A stretch of DNA of 64,000 nt from the NCBI GenBank assembly GCA_963772815.1, contig CAVYYV010000004.1, positions 62,001-126,000 on the forward strand. Direction: 5' to 3'. A model generated the notes under the pieces. The model made no database searches and was not told where the DNA came from. It saw nothing but the letters and a program-made list of their open reading frames with translations. Of this stretch, positions 60,891 through 64,000 are shown piece after piece. The position numbers and the translations under genes are program-made. This stretch comes from DATFFO01 sp963772815. Its GTDB lineage: Bacteria; Actinomycetota; Acidimicrobiia; Spongiisociales; ZC4RG35. The stretch's first letter is position 1. Each line of letters begins with the position of its first letter.

Positions 60891-62048
60891 TCAGCCGATC
60901 CGCCCCGGCCCGGGGGGGAAGCGATGGAGGGACTCGGCGCCGTGGGCGGTGACCACTACCAGCTCTCCGGTCTGTATCCCGGCCCGCTCGTCGGTGGTGA
61001 CGACGTTGGGCTGCACCACCAGGACCATCCCCTCCTCCAGCCTCATGTCGGGGACCTCGAGGTTGGGACGGGAGGCGCTTCCCAACACCGGAGGCAGGTA
61101 GCCGCCGCCGTAGCCGTGGACCAGGTCGTCGTAGGTGGTGTAACCCTGCTCTTCGATCACCGCCGACGCCTCCACCAGGGCGCCCACGTGCACCCCGGGG
61201 CGGATGGCGGCGACGATGGACTCGAACGCCGCCTGAGCAGTGGCGTGGAGATCGGCGAACAAGGGGGTGGGGTCGGTCCCGACGGTGAAGGTGCGTAGAA
61301 GCTGGCCGGCGTATCCCCAGTAGGCAGCGCTGACCTCGCAGAAGAGGACGTCCCCGACCTGGATGACCCGGGTCGAGGGGAACTGGGCGGGTACGCACAT
61401 GTCGGGCTCGGCCATGGACGTGACGGCGAAATAGTGGATCTGATTGGTGGCACCCTCGGCCAGGTAGGCGGACTCGACGATGGCCCCGAGACGGCGCTCA
61501 TCCATTCCCGAACGGGCCTGGTCGGCCAGCGCGGCGACGGCGGCATCGGTGAGAGCGGCGGCGGAGCGGAGGCGGTCCACCTCCTCGTCCGATTTGACCA
61601 GGCGCAGCCGTCTGTAGGCGTCGTCCAGGGAGACCAGCGGTCCAAGCGACTCCGCCAGCCGGGCGTAGTCGCCGTGGCGGAGCGGGCCGACGATCCCCAC
61701 TCGTTGCTCAGGGCGCCGGCGCCGGGCGACCAGCTCGACCACCGTGTCGACCGTCGACGGCCCGCCCCATCTCACCTCGGCGTCGGCGGCGATACGGCGG
61801 GCGTTGGGGAGGTGGTTGTAGTGCTGGACGAGGAGCACGTCGGGTTGCTCTGGTCCGATGAGGAGGGCGGCCTCCCGGGTCACAGGCCACTCTGACAGCC
61901 ACTGCACGCCGCTGCCCGAGCGCTCGGCTCCGTACACGATCAGGTGGGAGACGTCAGCGGCGGCCATCATCTCGGCGATGTCGGCCCGGCGACGCCGCAG
62001 CTCGTCGGGGGAGAAACGAGGGTAAGGGGGAAGGCCCGATCCACTCAT
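60891..62048 (-). CDS. M24 family (creatinase fold) protein lacking metal ligands
   Basis: 385 residues, related to the 55870 protein. The aspartate region reads LFCEVSAAYWGYAGQLLRTF, the histidine loop HGYGGGYLPPV, and the first C-terminal glutamate is Q in VVVQPNVVT. The end, SLHRFPPGPGRIG, is shared with the 55870 protein. Its start overlaps the stop of the Gfo/Idh/MocA gene (ATGA), so both are one operon behind operator 14. Probably a metal-free C-N hydrolase or lyase. Confidence 0.75.
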   Translation of the reverse strand: MSGSGLPPYPRFSPDELRRRRADIAEMMAAADVSHLIVYGAERSGSGVQWLSEWPVTREAALLIGPEQPDVLLVQHYNHLPNARRIAADAEVRWGGPSTVDTVVELVARRRRPEQRVGIVGPLRHGDYARLAESLGPLVSLDDAYRRLRLVKSDEEVDRLRSAAALTDAAVAALADQARSGMDERRLGAIVESAYLAEGATNQIHYFAVTSMAEPDMCVPAQFPSTRVIQVGDVLFCEVSAAYWGYAGQLLRTFTVGTDPTPLFADLHATAQAAFESIVAAIRPGVHVGALVEASAVIEEQGYTTYDDLVHGYGGGYLPPVLGSASRPNLEVPDMRLEEGMVLVVQPNVVTTDERAGIQTGELVVVTAHGAESLHRFPPGPGRIG

Positions 62049-63067
62049 CCCCGGACGGCCTCCGCTCGCACCTCAACTGTCTTTCCGGAGACGGCGCTCT
62101 CCAGGGCCGCCTCCAGCACCCCGACCACGGCCAGGCCCTCCCGTCCCCCCACCTCGGGGGGACGGCCGGTGCGGACGCTGATGGCGAAATCGGTCAACTC
62201 CTCGGCCACGGTGTCGATCTGCTCGACCGGCTGTGGGGCGGGAGCCTTGTCGTCAACTCCCTGGACCAGAAGGCGAGCGCCGTCTTCGTAGTTCCAGGCC
62301 GTCCCTGCGCTGCCCAGAACCCCGATCCGGTTGGTGGTAGGGACCGAGGTCGAAGTTCCCAGCATTCCAACTGGCCCTCCGGCGAATTCGAGCAGCAACA
62401 CGGCGGCGTCGTCGAGGCTGGTCTCGCTGAGGACGCTGCCACGCATCGCCGTCACGGCCGAGATAGGACCGATCAGGAAATGGAGGGAGTCCACCAGATG
62501 GACGCCATAGGGGGTCATACCGCTCAGCGGCCGTTCTTCGGGGTCGTTCCGCCAACCGAAGGTGGGGCCGTGCAGGCCGGTAGTCCCGGACATGTTGGCG
62601 TCGGCCATCACCACTGTGCCCAGGGCGCCCTCTTCGATCAGACGGCGGATGCGACGGGTCGCCCCCTGGCGGCGGCGGTTGTGGCCAACCTGGAGCACCA
62701 CGCCCGCCTCCTCGGCCGCTTTCACACATTGCAACCCCTCATCCACGCTCAAGGTGAGCGGCTTGTCGACGAAGACGTGCTTTCTCGCCCCGGTTGCGTC
62801 CTCCACCAGTGAGAGGTGGGTGGAGTGGGGGGTGGCCACGAAGACGGCCTCGATCTCGTCGTCTCCGATCAGGTCGTCCCAGCTCGACGCCGCCCGCAGC
62901 CCGTGTTCGGCGGCGAAGCGGGTGCGGTTGGCCCCGGTGGGGGAGAAACAACTGACCATCTCCACCGCTCCAGAGGCCCTGGCACCGCGGACCAGCTCGC
63001 CTCCCCACCAGCCCACCCCGGCCACTCCTGCTCGGAGCGGCTCGCTTCGGTTGGCGGCGTCCTCCAT
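62045..63067 (-). CDS. Gfo/Idh/MocA family oxidoreductase
   Basis: 340 residues from ATG 63067 (MEDAANRSEPL). Rossmann region VAGVGWWGGELV, then ATPHSTH and the signature lysine in FVDKPLTLSVDEG. The substrate domain includes GMTPYGVHLVDSLHFLIG with the catalytic histidine. Similar in layout to the 33202 protein (shared VSCFSxxxxxR and SCFSRSED). NAD(P)-linked oxidation of a sugar- or cyclitol-like alcohol is likely. First gene of the minus-strand operon behind operator 14. Confidence 0.85.
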   Translation of the reverse strand: MEDAANRSEPLRAGVAGVGWWGGELVRGARASGAVEMVSCFSPTGANRTRFAAEHGLRAASSWDDLIGDDEIEAVFVATPHSTHLSLVEDATGARKHVFVDKPLTLSVDEGLQCVKAAEEAGVVLQVGHNRRRQGATRRIRRLIEEGALGTVVMADANMSGTTGLHGPTFGWRNDPEERPLSGMTPYGVHLVDSLHFLIGPISAVTAMRGSVLSETSLDDAAVLLLEFAGGPVGMLGTSTSVPTTNRIGVLGSAGTAWNYEDGARLLVQGVDDKAPAPQPVEQIDTVAEELTDFAISVRTGRPPEVGGREGLAVVGVLEAALESAVSGKTVEVRAEAVRG

Positions 63068-63100
63068 CTCAGCGACGCTACCAGCCCGCTCAACGGCTCT

Positions 63101-63114
63101 TACAATCGGTTGCG
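63101..63114. promoter_or_regulatory. LacI-type operator 14 (TACAATCGGTTGCG)
   Basis: Between the Gfo-M24 operon (start 63067, minus) and the FAH-family gene (start 63161, plus). Half-sites equal those of operators 2 and 8. Confidence 0.75.
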
Positions 63115-63160
63115 GTTTCGAGAAATAGCGCCACCGACCGGGGCAGAAGGAGTTTCCAGG

Positions 63161-64000
63161 ATGAGACTGGTGAGGTTCGAGCGAGCGGGGAGCACCTGCT
63201 TGGGGGTACTGGAGGATTCCGAGGTGGTAGAACTGGCCCCAGAGAGGGGCTGGCCGACCGACATGATCGATCTGATCGCCCAGGGTGAGAAGACGAGGGT
63301 CCGAATCGAGGAGAAGACGGTCTCTGCTCCCCGCCATCCCCTGGGAGAGGTCCGCCTCCTCGCCCCGTTGCACCCGCGGAAGAACGTGTTCGCGGTGGGG
63401 CGCAACTACCTGGAGCACGTGACCGAGGTGAAGGAGGTGCGGCCGGTTCCCAAACACCCGGTGATCTTCTCCAAGCCCCCTACCGCGGTGATCGGACCGG
63501 GGGAGGCGATCGAGCTGGCCAACGACCCCACCGGCACCACCGACTACGAGGGGGAACTGGCAGTTGTGATCGGCCGTGCTTGCCTTCGCATCGACCCTGG
63601 CGAGGCCATGGATTACGTGTTCGGCTACACCATCGCCAACGACGTCTCATCCCGGGTGCTGCAGAAGCGCCACGGCCAGTGGCTGATGGGAAAGGGAGCG
63701 GACACGTTCTGTCCATTGGGCCCGGCCATCGTCACCGCCGACGAGATCGAGTCCGTGGGCTCGGTGCACATCCGTACCAGGGTGAACGGGGAGCTTCGTC
63801 AGGAGGCACCGGTGTCGGAGATGATCTTCGACATCCCCACCATCATCGCCACCCTGTGCAGCGTCATGACGCTGGAGGCCGGTGACGTGATCATCACCGG
63901 CACTCCCGGTGGGGTGGGTCTCGGCTTTGATCCTCCCAAGTACCTGCAGTCGGGTGACGTGGTGGAGGTGTCGATCGACGGGGTGGGGATCCTGACCAAC
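63161..64000 (+). CDS. Fumarylacetoacetate hydrolase (FAH) family protein, 3' end beyond the window
   Basis: The frame from ATG 63161 (MRLVRFERAG, after GAAGGAG) stays open for 280 codons to the window end. The FAH C-terminal domain is nearly complete: VGRNYLEHV, then DYEGELAVVIGR with the metal-binding acids, GYTIANDVSSR, KGADTFCPLGP and TGTPGGVGLGF. Members hydrolyse acylpyruvates or isomerise/decarboxylate 2-hydroxyhepta-2,4-diene-1,7-dioate. Only a handful of residues should be missing. Divergent from the Gfo-M24 operon across operator 14. Confidence 0.88.
   Translation, partial: MRLVRFERAGSTCLGVLEDSEVVELAPERGWPTDMIDLIAQGEKTRVRIEEKTVSAPRHPLGEVRLLAPLHPRKNVFAVGRNYLEHVTEVKEVRPVPKHPVIFSKPPTAVIGPGEAIELANDPTGTTDYEGELAVVIGRACLRIDPGEAMDYVFGYTIANDVSSRVLQKRHGQWLMGKGADTFCPLGPAIVTADEIESVGSVHIRTRVNGELRQEAPVSEMIFDIPTIIATLCSVMTLEAGDVIITGTPGGVGLGFDPPKYLQSGDVVEVSIDGVGILTN

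Noticed and set aside
1..64000. Mobile elements, CRISPR arrays, tRNA or rRNA genes
   Set aside because: Scanned for by eye on both strands; no transposase or integrase motif, no regularly spaced repeats and no tRNA- or rRNA-like sequence was recognised.

Overview
The window comes from a high-GC bacterium, most likely an actinobacterium of the Acidimicrobiia type. The evidence is uniformly GC-rich third codon positions, many GTG and some TTG starts, tightly overlapping operons (ATGA, GTGA and TTGA junctions), and a solute-binding lipoprotein with a Tat/lipobox leader followed by a Thr/Ala/Pro-rich linker. The placement is an inference; no rRNA, tRNA, CRISPR array, transposase or phage gene was seen. 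Nearly all the DNA codes for small-molecule catabolism and transport: five M24 'pita-bread' hydrolases, three creatininase-family hydrolases, three 3-hydroxyisobutyrate-dehydrogenase-like proteins, five MDR dehydrogenases, two Gfo/Idh/MocA proteins, three AhpD/CMD proteins, five serine-type alpha/beta or CocE hydrolases and two twin amidohydrolases.

Layout. (1) 1-6.4 kb: a frameshifted CocE-type hydrolase cut by the window edge, a Zn-alcohol dehydrogenase, a DMT exporter, an amidohydrolase and a frameshifted MFS exporter. (2) 6.57-6.93 kb: a scar made of the start of a molybdopterin dehydrogenase joined to the end of an SDR gene. (3) 6.9-15.8 kb, minus strand: a long presumed operon with Zn-ADH, creatininase-family hydrolase, class II aldolase, PfkB kinase, DRE-TIM acyltransferase/lyase, M24 protein, PEP-utilising protein and HIBADH. 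It resembles a polyol or cyclitol pathway. A divergent HIBADH-cupin-hydratase operon (16.0-18.0 kb) shares an intergenic region holding a 24-bp inverted repeat. (4) 18-64 kb: a set of mostly divergent operons. Almost every promoter region carries a copy of the palindrome TGCAATCGATTGCG (14 good copies plus three weaker ones). The only transcription regulator in the window is the LacI-family protein at 20.0-21.05 kb, whose own promoter also carries the site, so I infer one large auto-regulated catabolic regulon.

Two genes are read through an in-frame UGA and are called as selenoproteins. One is a member of the glycine/betaine/sarcosine/D-proline reductase selenoprotein B-like family (39.8-40.6 kb, UxxC). 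The other is an AhpD/CMD protein (27.7-28.3 kb, CxxU) whose two paralogues in this window have CxxC at the same place. Each UGA is followed at the usual distance by a stem-loop with a GG-containing apical loop, as expected of a bacterial SECIS element.

How the genes may work together (inference): uptake through a NitT/TauT-type ABC importer and MFS carriers; oxidation by MDR and Gfo/Idh dehydrogenases; hydrolytic opening by creatininase-family, amidohydrolase, CocE and alpha/beta hydrolases; breakdown by FAH-fold, DapA-like and hydroxyacid enzymes; and oxidation by ALDH and an E1 alpha/beta dehydrogenase. The substrate cannot be named from sequence alone. Six otherwise intact genes carry single-base frameshifts, all in or beside short G/C runs, which looks more like sequence or assembly error than decay.
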